DNA of 58,004 bases from Anderseniella sp. (GCA_028289645.1 JANQOK010000010.1:1-58004); one strand, 5' to 3'. Positions 32,749 through 41,641 are shown, numbered from the stretch's first letter. Made by a program: numbers and translations. The notes: a model not told the origin generated them from the letters alone.

Positions 32749-33229
32749 AGGTCACCTTGTAACGTGTTTCCGATCAGTTCAAGCTGATTGCAAGCATTTG
32801 GCAAAACAGGCCAATCACCGGTGCGTTCGAACACATCGCGGACGGTTTCTCGGGACTGGAATCTGTTACAACACAGGCATAAAAAACAGCTGCCACGACC
32901 GCCAGCATGGTGGATACCAATACCGACGACGCGACAGCTGCTTTGGTCTCCGTGACCCCCTCAGGTCTCCCGGCCCGCCCCGTGCTTTCATCTGTACGCT
33001 AGATGTGAAGACACGACAGTACAATCAGTTTCGCAGGCCCGGCTGCGGTTTTTTGAAAACTGTGTCCTAAATGTCACAGTTGCATCAGTGCCACCGTATA
33101 CTGAACTGCTCCGAAGCAGTGCGGCCGGCTCTTTGCCGGGCAGGTTTTACACCTTTGCCGCCAGGAAAAGCTGGATCGGAGCGTGGATTCCGGGCAATGA
33201 TACTCGCCCATTCTGCCGGAGGCTTTCAG
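32749..33229. other. 481-bp gap between divergent genes
   Basis: This lies between the secreted toroid gene and the LysE-type gene. It is lower in GC in places and contains a short frame at 32908-33003 (31 codons) and other small ORFs with no recognisable content. No supported gene or RNA is seen. Both promoters must be here, and the LysE-type ribosome-binding site (GGAGG) is at its right end. Confidence 0.4.
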
Positions 33230-33841
33230 ATGAGTGTTGAATTTCTGCTGACGTCGATCGTTGTTGTGCTGCTGCCGGGCACCGGTGTGCTGTATACGCT
33301 GGCTGTCGGGCTGGGCAGGGGCTTTCGACCAAGTGTCGCGGCCGCGTTCGGCTGTACCCTGGGTATCCTGCCGGCAGCCATTGCCAGCATTGTCGGACTG
33401 GCCGCCATCCTGCACACCAGCGCGCTTGCCTTCCAGATCGTCAAGTATCTCGGCGTTGCTTACCTGTTCTACATGGCTTGGAGCATCATGAAGGATGGCG
33501 GCACGCTGGATGTTGCCGAAGACCGGGCTCCGGTCCCGGCGCGCCGGACAATCGTGAACGGCATGCTGCTCAACGTTTTGAACCCCAAGCTGTCGCTGTT
33601 CTTCATGGCCTTCCTGCCACAATTCGTGCCGCTCAATGCGCAAGGTGCAACAGCTAACCTGGTGCTTCTGGCAGCCGTATTCATGGCGCTCACCTTTGTC
33701 ATCTTCGTCGGCTACGGCGCCTGCGCTGCCATGGCCCGCGACTATGTGATTTCCCGGCCCGTCGTGATGAAGTGGCTGAAACGGACATTTGCCGGCACGT
33801 TCGGTTTTCTCGGCCTGAGGTTGGCGCTGTCTGACAGGTAG
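33230..33841 (+). CDS. LysE/RhtB-family exporter
   Basis: A 203-aa six-TM exporter. The N-terminal TM1 region is VEFLLTSIVVVLLPGTGVLYTLAVGLGRG with the LPGTG/PGPN-type turn, followed by CTLGILPAAIASIVG and MLLNVLNPKLSLFFMAFLPQF (about 106-126). ATG 33230 has GGAGG 9 nt upstream. It is the second LysE-type gene in the window (the first is at 14189). It precedes an FMO-type flavoprotein on the same strand, 87 nt away. The substrate is unknown. Confidence 0.9.
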   Translation: MSVEFLLTSIVVVLLPGTGVLYTLAVGLGRGFRPSVAAAFGCTLGILPAAIASIVGLAAILHTSALAFQIVKYLGVAYLFYMAWSIMKDGGTLDVAEDRAPVPARRTIVNGMLLNVLNPKLSLFFMAFLPQFVPLNAQGATANLVLLAAVFMALTFVIFVGYGACAAMARDYVISRPVVMKWLKRTFAGTFGFLGLRLALSDR

Positions 33842-33928
33842 CTTCCCAAAAGCCTGCAAGCCATGACTGTGGTGTGAGGAACTGCACTTAATTTTTCCGC
33901 ATCCGGCGGCATTCAGTGTGCCGGAACC

Positions 33929-35065
33929 ATGCAACACTCATCAGGTCAAAACGCCATCATCATTGGCGCCGGGCTTTCCGGCCTCACTGCTGCCCATGAG
34001 CTTGCACAGCGTGGCGTGTCGGTAACCGTCCTTGAAGGCGGCGACCGGGTTGCCGATCCGTGGCGTGCGCGTCACCCGAAATTGCGTCTGAACATTCACC
34101 GCCACTTTGCAGGTTTGCCGGGCCGCCAGTCGCCGGACACTGACGGGCCGTTTCTGCGCCGCGATACGGTTGTGAACTATCTTGAGGATTATGCCCGCGA
34201 TCTTCAGGTGCCGGTCCGCTTTAGGGTCGCGGTGACAGGCATCGAGCGGGCAGGATCACGCTGGCGCGTTGGCACGGACAGCGATGCATATGAGTGCGAT
34301 CACGTCATCCTGGCCACCGGCAGGGACCGCATACCGCACATGCCGGACTGGAAAGGTCGGGAGGGTTTCAGCGGCGAACTGATCCATGCGGCTGATCTCG
34401 GCGATGTCACCAGGTTTGACGGCAAGCGAGTGCTGGTGGTCGGTGCCGGTAACTCGGGCGGTGATGTGCTGAACCATCTGGCGCGGCATCAACCTGCCGA
34501 GGTCCTCGTTTCGGTACGTCACGGCCCGGCCATCGTCCCGACCCGGGTGCTGGGGTTTCCTTTGCACCGGGCAGCCAGCCTGTTTGCCGTCCTGCCGTTG
34601 AGCGTGCTCGACCCGGCATTCCGATTGATGCAGTGGTTGTTTTTCGGCAACCTGACCCGGTATGGCCTGACCAGCCACCCGGACGGCGGCGGCACGCGCC
34701 TGCTGCGTGACGGTGTTGCGTTTGCCATGGATGACGGCTTCGTTGCGGCAATCCGGAGTGGCCGCTTCCGGGTCGCGGCAGAAGTAGCCGGTTTCCACCG
34801 GGACAAGGTTGAGTTCACGGATGGCAAAAGTTTCCATGCCGATACTGTGATCTGCGCCACCGGGTATCGCACCGGGCTTGAGCCGCTGCTCGGTCACTTG
34901 CCGGTGCTGGACCATTGCGGCGTCCCTTTGCATCCATCAGGCGAGGCCGACCCTGATCATCAAGGTCTCTGGTTCGTCGGCTACCGTCCTGGCTTCCGCG
35001 GATATTTTCATGCCGCCGCCGCCAGTGCCAGGCAGATTGCCGACGGTATGCGGCTGCAAGCATGA
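33929..35065 (+). CDS. FMO-like NAD(P)-binding flavoprotein monooxygenase
   Basis: A 378-aa flavoprotein. The FAD Rossmann motif is GAGLSGL (about 13-19), a FSGELIHAADL region fits the FMO-type FxGxxxH motif (about 146-156), and the NADPH Rossmann motif is VGAGNSGGD (about 170-178). ATGYRTGLEPLLGHL is near the C-terminus. It probably oxygenates a soft nucleophile or ketone. There is no signal peptide. It is followed after 13 nt by a GNAT gene, so the two form a likely pair. Confidence 0.88.
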   Translation: MQHSSGQNAIIIGAGLSGLTAAHELAQRGVSVTVLEGGDRVADPWRARHPKLRLNIHRHFAGLPGRQSPDTDGPFLRRDTVVNYLEDYARDLQVPVRFRVAVTGIERAGSRWRVGTDSDAYECDHVILATGRDRIPHMPDWKGREGFSGELIHAADLGDVTRFDGKRVLVVGAGNSGGDVLNHLARHQPAEVLVSVRHGPAIVPTRVLGFPLHRAASLFAVLPLSVLDPAFRLMQWLFFGNLTRYGLTSHPDGGGTRLLRDGVAFAMDDGFVAAIRSGRFRVAAEVAGFHRDKVEFTDGKSFHADTVICATGYRTGLEPLLGHLPVLDHCGVPLHPSGEADPDHQGLWFVGYRPGFRGYFHAAAASARQIADGMRLQA

Positions 35066-35078
35066 ATGGGAGGATTTG

Positions 35079-35543
35079 ATGGCAAACCCGGCGTTGAGCA
35101 ATCTCACCATACGGCGCGCGAACCACGCAGATCGGGCCTCGCTGCATCAGCTGCTGGTGCGCTCCTGGCTGACAAGCTGGGCGCCGCATCTGCCGGCAGA
35201 GTGTGTTCGCCGGTTTCATGATACCGACCCGACAAGTGCCTGGCTGGCTACGGACCTCGAACAGATTGATGTCGCCGTGCTTGACGAGAAAATTGTTGCC
35301 GCGATGCAGGTGCGTGACAAGGTGTTGGAAGACATCCATGTGGATCCGGACTTCAAAAGACAGGGTATCGGAAGCATGTTGTTGCGGCGGGACGAAGAGT
35401 TGGGGGCCAGGCGCCTGCTTGTTCGTGCCTTCAACGGACCGGCAATGGCGTTCTACGAGGCGCACGGGTGGGTGAACAGACGTCGTTTCGCGGCGACGGA
35501 ACTGGGCACGCCGGTTGAGACCGTTGAGTACGTGAAGACATAG
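35079..35543 (+). CDS. GNAT-family N-acetyltransferase
   Basis: A 154-aa acetyltransferase. Motif A is LEDIHVDPDFKRQGIGSMLL (RQGIG acetyl-CoA loop at about 95-99), with FYEAHGW near the C-terminus. The N-terminus is TIRRANHADRASLHQLL. The ATG at 35079 has GGGAGG upstream; the long upstream open frame overlaps the flavoprotein and is a shadow. The substrate is unknown. It is likely co-transcribed with the flavoprotein. Confidence 0.88.
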   Translation: MANPALSNLTIRRANHADRASLHQLLVRSWLTSWAPHLPAECVRRFHDTDPTSAWLATDLEQIDVAVLDEKIVAAMQVRDKVLEDIHVDPDFKRQGIGSMLLRRDEELGARRLLVRAFNGPAMAFYEAHGWVNRRRFAATELGTPVETVEYVKT

Positions 35544-35682
35544 TTCTCAATTTGCCCTGACTGCATTTCTGACGCAAAGATCCCGAAATTCAACCATTTT
35601 TGGCCCAACAAAAACCCGGTGGCGAAGGTCATATGTGCGCTTCGGCAGGGCTTCGAAACGCTGCGCTGGCCGGATGTGACAA

Positions 35683-35703
35683 AGCCCGTCATGACGACGG
35701 GCT
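35683..35703 (+). promoter_or_regulatory. Perfect 8-bp hairpin in the leader of the EF-hand gene
   Basis: AGCCCGTC and GACGGGCT surround ATGAC, 20 nt upstream of the EF-hand protein start and just before its GGAGGG ribosome-binding site. There is no T-run. It may be a leader structure or attenuator, or the terminator of the GNAT operon. Confidence 0.35.
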
Positions 35704-35723
35704 GGCCGATTTTGGAGGGTGCG

Positions 35724-35942
35724 ATGAAAAGGTTTTTTGCTGTTCTTGGGGTTTCTGTTCTGGCAGTCGGTGCCGTGCAGGCTGCGGAATTTGCCGATGT
35801 GGATACCGATGCCGATGGCTCGGTGTCGCTGGATGAAGCCGTGTCCCAGATGCCTGACCTGACCGAAGATGCCTTCCTGTCGGCGGATGTCAATGAGGAT
35901 GGCGCGCTGTCGCCGGATGAATTCGCCAGCATGAAAAACTGA
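35724..35942 (+). CDS. Small secreted EF-hand protein
   Basis: A 72-aa protein with a signal peptide (1 to about 20, ending VGAVQA) and two EF-hand loops: DVDTDADGSVSLDEA (about 25-39) and DVNEDGALSPDEF (about 55-67). Both have Asp at positions 1, 3 and 5 and Glu at 12. It probably binds Ca2+ in the periplasm. The start is fixed by GGAGGG. There is a leader hairpin 20 nt upstream. Confidence 0.85.
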   Translation: MKRFFAVLGVSVLAVGAVQAAEFADVDTDADGSVSLDEAVSQMPDLTEDAFLSADVNEDGALSPDEFASMKN

Positions 35943-36008
35943 GGCGGGGGCCTAGAGCGAGATGAGGTCAGATTCGATTATTTGATGGTGGAAAACCGGT
36001 TCACTCGG

Positions 36009-36464
36009 CTAGACGCTTTCGGCTTCCGGGGCCGGGCCGTGATAGATCATCTTCCATTCACCGGCGTCCTTGCGAAAGATGTTGATCATCCTCACCGTTC
36101 CCGGGTTGAGCTGTTCAAGACAGATGACTGCCCAACCGCCGTCGGAAAATCGAACCGCTTCGATATCGCAGCTGATGTCAGGCGGCCGGCGCATTACTTG
36201 CGCCCAGCTCTTCAGCACCGCGTCGCGACCGTTGATGCGCCCGCTTGACGGGTGCTGGACGGCAACCGGTTCCTGTTCGCTCCACACCCTTGCCATGGCG
36301 GCAATGTCGCTTTCCCGAAACGCCCTGTAGAATTCCGTGTTGAGGGCAAGAACGGCTTCGCGGTCTGAACCTGACTGGGCATTGACCTGAGACACATAGG
36401 CGGCGATGAGTACGCAGAGCGGGGCCAAAAGAAGTAGTAGTGGATTTCTCACGGCTGATATCAC
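36009..36464 (-). CDS. Secreted SnoaL/NTF2-like (DUF4440-type) protein
   Basis: A 151-aa protein with a signal or membrane anchor (about 8-29, ending VSQVNA) and a cone-shaped SnoaL-like fold. Landmarks are EFYRAFRESDIAAMARVWSEQEPV, HPSSGRINGRDAVLKSW and MINIFRKDAGEWKMIYHGPAP. The ketosteroid-isomerase/NTF2 superfamily includes enzymes and ligand-binding proteins, and the activity cannot be told. It is convergent with the EF-hand gene, 66 nt apart. Confidence 0.85.
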   Translation of the reverse strand: MISAVRNPLLLLLAPLCVLIAAYVSQVNAQSGSDREAVLALNTEFYRAFRESDIAAMARVWSEQEPVAVQHPSSGRINGRDAVLKSWAQVMRRPPDISCDIEAVRFSDGGWAVICLEQLNPGTVRMINIFRKDAGEWKMIYHGPAPEAESV

Positions 36465-36636
36465 TGCTTGTTTGCGTTAGTTGCTTTGGGCCATCACCGA
36501 GGCATAGACCGGCCGGATCACCGTTCCGGCCTCTCAGTTAGTGACGTCAAAACAACAGTATCAACGCATATCAATCAGGCCATTGTGGGCCCGTTGCTGA
36601 GCAACAGGCGGTTGCCGGCAACAGAACCGGTCAGCG

Positions 36637-37116
36637 CTACACTTCGGTCATCGACGCATGCGCATTCAGGTAGGCGTCAGCGTCCGGTTGCGGCACCATC
36701 ATGGTATCGCGCCAGATGCGCTGTTCTGCGTCAATCAGGCCCAATTCCCAGACACAGGCGATGACTGGCCGTGTGGCGGTATCCATAGGTGTTTCGGCGC
36801 CCCACAACGTCCGCTCAATGTGCTGGCACAAAACCGAGCCTTGTATCCACCAATGCAGCAGTACCGATACGCCGAGATCACCTGGGTGAATGATAACAAA
36901 TCCAAGTCCGTCATCCTCACCCACGGCGGCCATGAGTACCGGTAGCTCGCGCCGGGCAAAGCCTTGCGCCTTCCTAACAATGCCGTCAGTCAGTTCCTGT
37001 CCGTCGGCTGCAATTCCATAGACTTTCAGGCGAATGTCACCAATGTGCCAGACACCGAGATTGGACACAGCTCGCGGCTGATAAACCTCCAAGTTCGATA
37101 CCCTGCTAGAAGTCAA
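36637..37116 (-). CDS. Hypothetical protein
   Basis: A 159-aa protein of unknown family with a largely beta/alpha composition. It has a conserved-looking LHWWIQGSVLCQHIERTLWG centre and DTATRPVIACVWELGLIDAEQRIWRDTMM. It has no signal peptide or TM. The nominal start at 37116 is TTG; a GTG further in (V17) is possible. It is 18 nt after the IlvD-family gene on the same strand, so it is probably in the same transcript. Confidence 0.55.
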   Translation of the reverse strand: MTSSRVSNLEVYQPRAVSNLGVWHIGDIRLKVYGIAADGQELTDGIVRKAQGFARRELPVLMAAVGEDDGLGFVIIHPGDLGVSVLLHWWIQGSVLCQHIERTLWGAETPMDTATRPVIACVWELGLIDAEQRIWRDTMMVPQPDADAYLNAHASMTEV

Positions 37117-37134
37117 GATCTGCAGCCAGCCCGA

Positions 37135-38985
37135 TCAGGCATGATACTTGTTGCTCGGCGTGAACGACGACACCACCGGATCGCGCGGATCGTTGACCCA
37201 CAATTCCCGGTCCGGGTGCATGCCGGCACCCTGAATGGCCGGCACGGCAGAGCGCCGCATGCGATTGAGCAACCGGGTATCGGCATCACCGCAGGCCGGA
37301 TGAATGCCACCGTTTTCATCGACTGTTTTCTGCCAGGCCGCCTTGCGGGCTTCCAGCGTTGCCGGGTCGTCCAACTGCGTGCAGTTCAGTTCGTTCTTGT
37401 TCAGGTCGGCGATGATCTCGTCACCGTCCTCGATGAAGGCAATGGGCCCGCCGAGTGCCGCTTCCGGTCCGACGTGGCCGATCACCAGCCCCACGGACCC
37501 GCCGGAGAAGCGGGCATCGGTCATCAGCGCCACGACGATCTCGCGCTCGCGGCACAAGGCCGTGATGCGTGAGGTTGAATCAAGCATTTCCGGCATGCCG
37601 GGCCCGCCGCTGGGGCCTTCATAGCGCATGATGATCATGTCGTGATCCTTGAAGCTGTCAGGATCAGTGTCTAGTGCGTCGAGCAGTCCCTGTTCGCCTT
37701 CGAACACCCGGGCGGTGCCGCGGAACATATTGTCTTCAAGACCGCCCTCGACTCCGGCAAGTTTCAACACCGCGCTGAACTCCGGCGACAGGTTGCCGCC
37801 GAGGACCCGCAGGCCGCCGGTCGGTTTGTAGGGCTTGGCGACCGGATACACCACGCGGCCGTCGGCGGCAGGCGTTTCCAGCCGAGCGACCTGTTCAGCA
37901 AGCGTCTCGCCGGTGCAGGTCGGCACATCACCGTTCAGAAGACCAGCCTCGAGCAGTTCCTTGACGATAACCTGCACCCCGCCGACACCGTCGATGTCCA
38001 CCATCGAGTAGCGCCCATAGGGCCGGGCATCGGTCAGCACCGGCACCACGTTTTGCGAGATATGGTTGAACTCTTCCGGCGTGATGATGTCTTTCCAGAA
38101 GTTTGCGAATCCGGCGGCGCGCGCGATCTCCGGTGCATGCAGCACGACGTTGGTCGAGCCGCCGACCGCCATTGCCACGATCAGCGCATTGCGCAGCGAA
38201 TCGCGCCCGACAATGTCCCTCGGCGTCGTGTCGGTTTCGATCAGGTTCTTCAGATAGCCGACGAGTTCGGCGGGAAACTGGTCCAGACGGCGCGGGTCAT
38301 CGGACGCCGGCGCCACCATATGCAGCGGCTGCATACCGACAACCCCGATGAAGGTCTGCATGGTGTTGTAGGTGAACATGCCGCCGCAACTGCCGATCCC
38401 GGGACACGCCACGCACGAAATGTGCATGCGCTCTTCCTCATCCTTGTTGCCGGCTGCCTGATACGCGGTGACCAGGTCGACCGGACTGTTGGACTTGGGG
38501 TCAAAACCCGGATGTATCGAGCCGTCCGACATCATGATGGCGGGCCGGTTGTGCTCAAGCAGGGCGGCGAGCGTTCCGACCGGCGGCTTGTCGCAGGCCA
38601 CCACGGCGATGGTGCCAGCCAGGCCGCTGGCGCTCAAGTGTTCGCACACGGAATCGTGAGTGACCTCGCGCCCGATCAGTGAATAGCGCATTTCGCGGGT
38701 GCCGTTGCGGATGCCGTCCGATGTGGCAACCGTGTATTCCGGCTGAACCAGGCGCATCGGCATCTTGCCGGCCTCCCGGCCGATATTGTCGAGCAGCTTC
38801 TGGTGGATTGCCTCTACCTTGTCCTGGACCCCGATGTAACACTGGCTGTCGCCCTTATTGCCGATCACTCCCACCGACGGGCTGTGGATCAGGTCAGGGT
38901 CGGTTCCAAGTTCCCGTGCAATGCCGAAGGCCTGGGCGCTGCGGCCGGGATGTTTGTCGATGATGACGGTCCTGGATTTTGGCAA
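37135..38985 (-). CDS. Divergent IlvD/Edd-family dehydratase
   Basis: A 616-aa enzyme. Three cysteines at positions expected for the Fe-S cluster are present: Cys49 (DSQCYIGV), Cys131 (VACDKPPVGT) and Cys200 (CPGIGSCGGM). Mid-protein motifs are VAMAVGGSTNVVLH and RYEGPSGGPGMPEML. The pattern is dihydroxy-acid dehydratase-like, but CDKPPVGT and CPGIGSC differ from the usual CDKITPGM and CPTCGSC. It could act on a sugar acid or 2,3-dihydroxy acid. The substrate is not assignable from sequence, so no gene symbol is given. Confidence 0.85.
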   Translation of the reverse strand: MPKSRTVIIDKHPGRSAQAFGIARELGTDPDLIHSPSVGVIGNKGDSQCYIGVQDKVEAIHQKLLDNIGREAGKMPMRLVQPEYTVATSDGIRNGTREMRYSLIGREVTHDSVCEHLSASGLAGTIAVVACDKPPVGTLAALLEHNRPAIMMSDGSIHPGFDPKSNSPVDLVTAYQAAGNKDEEERMHISCVACPGIGSCGGMFTYNTMQTFIGVVGMQPLHMVAPASDDPRRLDQFPAELVGYLKNLIETDTTPRDIVGRDSLRNALIVAMAVGGSTNVVLHAPEIARAAGFANFWKDIITPEEFNHISQNVVPVLTDARPYGRYSMVDIDGVGGVQVIVKELLEAGLLNGDVPTCTGETLAEQVARLETPAADGRVVYPVAKPYKPTGGLRVLGGNLSPEFSAVLKLAGVEGGLEDNMFRGTARVFEGEQGLLDALDTDPDSFKDHDMIIMRYEGPSGGPGMPEMLDSTSRITALCREREIVVALMTDARFSGGSVGLVIGHVGPEAALGGPIAFIEDGDEIIADLNKNELNCTQLDDPATLEARKAAWQKTVDENGGIHPACGDADTRLLNRMRRSAVPAIQGAGMHPDRELWVNDPRDPVVSSFTPSNKYHA

Positions 38986-39177
38986 TTTGGGTGTCTCCTG
39001 ATAGGTATAACAGCACCACGATAGACCGTAATGCCGGATCAGAGCAGTTCATTAAATGATTGACGGCCATGTGACCAGAACAGATCTGCTTGCGCAAGTT
39101 TGCAAATGGCAATGAAGGCGGCAGGTCAGAGTGCTGGCCCAGGTTCAATCCGTCTGAATCGCGGTTCGCCGGGCGCT

Positions 39178-39375
39178 TCAGTCACTGTCCAGCCGAGCCC
39201 GGAGATCTTCCTTGATCTGTTCGGGTGTCGCGTAGCGTTTGAACACGCGGCTGGCCAGCCATGAACCGAAACAGCCGATGACAAAGAACCCGATCACACC
39301 CGGCCACGTCACAAAAGCGCACAAGCCCAGGAAGGCGAAAGCCAGAGAAATGAAAAACTTCAGGTAATGTGCCAT
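39178..39375 (-). CDS. Small two-helix membrane protein
   Basis: A 65-aa protein. MAHYLKFFISLAFAFLGLCAF forms TM1 and PGVIGFFVIGCFGSWLASRVF forms TM2, followed by a basic and acidic cytoplasmic tail ending EDLRARLDSD. The start is the ATG at 39375. No family is recognised. It is read in the same direction as the IlvD gene, 192 nt upstream of it. Confidence 0.6.
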   Translation of the reverse strand: MAHYLKFFISLAFAFLGLCAFVTWPGVIGFFVIGCFGSWLASRVFKRYATPEQIKEDLRARLDSD

Positions 39376-39582
39376 GGCGCAATCGTATCGGACTGTCCTT
39401 AAGTGTTTGCTGAGGGCTGCGCCGCTTTTTGTTATTTGTGATAAGCTTTTGTTTATGATAGCGAAAACGCCAAAGCGGCGACTGTTAAATTCAAATGTAC
39501 CGATGACTGGAATGACCGGCGCAATTGTCAAATGCCGTGAACTGATGTGCAGTTGATCCGGTAGACTGGGCGTGGAGGTTGC

Positions 39583-40521
39583 GTGATAAAGAATCTGTCT
39601 GTCGAAGCAATCAGGTTCCTGCCTTTCGGTGCTGCTAACCTGGCTGCGACACTGCTGGCGTGTGAAGTTGTCCGCTATCTGCGTCGCGCAGAGGCTGTCC
39701 GTAGCCTGACACGCGGCAACTTCGAGGCCCTGATCGCGTCTCGCAATGCTCTGCGTGTCCAGTTGATGACGTCTTCCAGCCGCCCGGTTGTGAAAACCAG
39801 GGTTGCCAGTCACCTCGCGCTCGAGGCGCTGCAGGAGTTCACCCGGGTGGCTGATGAATTCGGCCTGGACGCATTTCTGTTTTTTGGCACCTTGCTTGGA
39901 GCCGTCAGGGAACAGAGGCTCATTCCCGGCGACACTGATGTTGACCTCGGCGTCCTCGACAGTGTGAGGCTGCGTGAATTCAGCAGGTTTGCCGGCGATA
40001 GGGGGTTCAAAGCTGGCAGAATCCGTGAAGAGGAGAACCGTCCCTCGAAGCTGGTATTGTGGCATGCAAACGGCGCGACCATAGACCTCAAGGGTTGTGA
40101 TGTTGAAGAGGACGGTTCAACGGTCTGGTTCACCCATAGCGGCAGGTTGGTGCTGAAAAGGCGGTTTCCCCGCCAGGTGCGCTTGACACCAATGATGTTC
40201 GCCGAGATTCCGGTTATGATTCCGGACTGCGCTGCGGAGTTCCTGGAATGGCAGTACGGCAGCGGCTGGAGGACGCCGGATGCTTCCTACCACATGCTTA
40301 CCAGCGGTCCTTTGCAAGGAAATCATCATAGGCGGTTTGTCTCCCAGGTTGGACCGCTGGCAATCTTGCGGGTGTTGCTCGAAGGCCGGGTTCCCAAGGC
40401 CTGCGCCATGGTTTCGAGCATGGCCAGGCTGTTTCCGGAGGACGATTTGTGGCCCCGGTTTTCCGAAGCCCTTTCAGATGCACACGCAGAAGCGGTTGTT
40501 GTCCCGCAATCCAGGGCCTGA
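39583..40521 (+). CDS. LicD-like nucleotidyltransferase-fold protein
   Basis: A 312-aa protein with an N-terminal hydrophobic helix (about 10-30) and a LicD-type catalytic region. FFGTLLGAVREQRLIPGDTDVDLG (about 98-121) has the conserved G-x2-LG-AVR and D-x-D-V-D elements. The LicD family transfers phosphocholine or similar groups to surface glycans. GTG 39583 is preceded by GGAGG. It is convergent with the cytidylyltransferase gene, which would supply a CDP-activated donor, and close to a NeuD-like acetyltransferase. Confidence 0.8.
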   Translation: MIKNLSVEAIRFLPFGAANLAATLLACEVVRYLRRAEAVRSLTRGNFEALIASRNALRVQLMTSSSRPVVKTRVASHLALEALQEFTRVADEFGLDAFLFFGTLLGAVREQRLIPGDTDVDLGVLDSVRLREFSRFAGDRGFKAGRIREEENRPSKLVLWHANGATIDLKGCDVEEDGSTVWFTHSGRLVLKRRFPRQVRLTPMMFAEIPVMIPDCAAEFLEWQYGSGWRTPDASYHMLTSGPLQGNHHRRFVSQVGPLAILRVLLEGRVPKACAMVSSMARLFPEDDLWPRFSEALSDAHAEAVVVPQSRA

Positions 40522-40546
40522 CGGGCTCTAATCCTGAACCGTCAGG
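40517..40546. terminator. Hairpin spanning the convergent ends, candidate bidirectional terminator
   Basis: CCTGACGG (40517-40524) and CCGTCAGG (40539-40546) are perfect 8-bp complements flanking 14 nt. The hairpin covers the LicD-like stop and the last codons of the cytidylyltransferase. No T-run is present. Confidence 0.35.
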
Positions 40547-40977
40547 TCGCTCCGTGCCAGTATGCGGTCTATGATGTCGGATGTGCTGACGCCGTGTGTA
40601 TAGTCGATACGTTTGAAGTAGTCTCGGTTCATGTCTTTCCACAAGGTGGCGAAATTGCGCTCCTCTTCCGCCTTGCTGGCAGTGGCGTAGGCCCTGATGC
40701 GAAGATTGTGCCGTTGCATGAAATCATTGGTTATGTTTTCGTCCAGTTCCACAACCTCGTCGACGTAGCGACATGATCGTACGACCTCGCTACGCTCGGC
40801 GAACGACATGATTGGTTGTCTCTTGTAGCCCCGCGCACGACGGTCCGATACCAGCCCGACCGTAAGATGGTCGCCCAGAGAGCGGGCTTCACGCAGAAAA
40901 CGGACGTGGCCGAAATGAAACAGATCTCCAACCATGGCGGTGAATACCCGAACGGGTTCATTTTGTTGTCGCGGCAT
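40528..40977 (-). CDS. Cytidylyltransferase-family protein
   Basis: A 149-aa nucleotidyltransferase with the HxGH-type ATP/CTP-binding site GDLFHFGHVRFL (about 18-29) and a YKRQPIMSFAERSEVV segment. This is the pattern of small CTP:(glycerol-phosphate/ethanolamine/choline-type) cytidylyltransferases. ATG 40977 is separated by one base from the NeuD-like stop, so translation is coupled. It most likely activates an alcohol phosphate as CDP-X for the LicD-like transferase; the substrate is unproven. Confidence 0.8.
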   Translation of the reverse strand: MPRQQNEPVRVFTAMVGDLFHFGHVRFLREARSLGDHLTVGLVSDRRARGYKRQPIMSFAERSEVVRSCRYVDEVVELDENITNDFMQRHNLRIRAYATASKAEEERNFATLWKDMNRDYFKRIDYTHGVSTSDIIDRILARSDLTVQD

Positions 40978-40978
40978 G

Positions 40979-41641
40979 TCAGACACCGATGTTCCGGTAA
41001 CCGGGAGTTGCCCGCTGCACAATCCGTGCCGGGTTGCCGGTGACCACCGCACCGGGCGGGACATCCTTTGTCACCACCGCGCCAGCCCCAATAACAGCAT
41101 TGCGCCCAACTTTGACTTTCGGCAGCAATGTGGCTCCCGCTCCGATGTAGACCCCGTCGGCCAGCCGGCAACCGCCGCACAAAGCCGTGTTGGGTCCAAT
41201 GGTGCAATAGTCTGAAATCTCGCAGTCATGGCCCAGCGACGCGGAGCGATTGACGAGAAACTGTACGCCTGTGCTGACGAATGCTCCAATGGCGACACAC
41301 GGCCCGACAAGCGCACCCTTGCCCAGACTTGCAGTCGGTGACACGGCTGAACTCGGATGCACCACAGGGTCACATAAGTGCAGCCCCATATCCTGCGCCT
41401 CCTTTATCCGGAGCTTGCTTCTGCCCGGTGTCAACAGAGGGACAGCAAAGGCCTGTCCTTTCAAACCCGGCGCCAGGCTATCCGTCATGTTCGGGAAAGG
41501 ACCGGCAATTTCGCTGTCATGGGATGACTTTAAGCAGGCCAGTAGTTCGATACCGGCTGCCATCAGCAAATCGATGACATCGAAGCCGTATCGCGATTCC
41601 AGGCCAACTAAGACAACTCTGTTTCTGATTGAGCTTTCCAA
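40979..41641 (-). CDS. NeuD-like acyltransferase (left-handed beta-helix)
   Basis: A 220-aa protein. The N-terminus (about 1-90) is a Rossmann-like NeuD substrate domain. The C-terminus (about 91-210) has hexapeptide repeats such as SAVSPTASLGKGALVGPCVAIGA, CTIGPNTALCGGCRLADGVYIGAGATLLPKVKVGRNAVIGAGAVV, and ends GNPARI. These are acetyl-CoA-dependent acetyltransferases of sialic acid or other sugars. It is co-transcribed with the cytidylyltransferase (40528-40977) and may act on the same surface glycan. Confidence 0.8.
   Translation of the reverse strand: MESSIRNRVVLVGLESRYGFDVIDLLMAAGIELLACLKSSHDSEIAGPFPNMTDSLAPGLKGQAFAVPLLTPGRSKLRIKEAQDMGLHLCDPVVHPSSAVSPTASLGKGALVGPCVAIGAFVSTGVQFLVNRSASLGHDCEISDYCTIGPNTALCGGCRLADGVYIGAGATLLPKVKVGRNAVIGAGAVVTKDVPPGAVVTGNPARIVQRATPGYRNIGV

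Noticed and set aside
32597-33070. Plus-strand open frame in the gap before the LysE-type gene
   Set aside because: The left half is antisense to the secreted toroid gene and the rest has no domain or ribosome-binding site.
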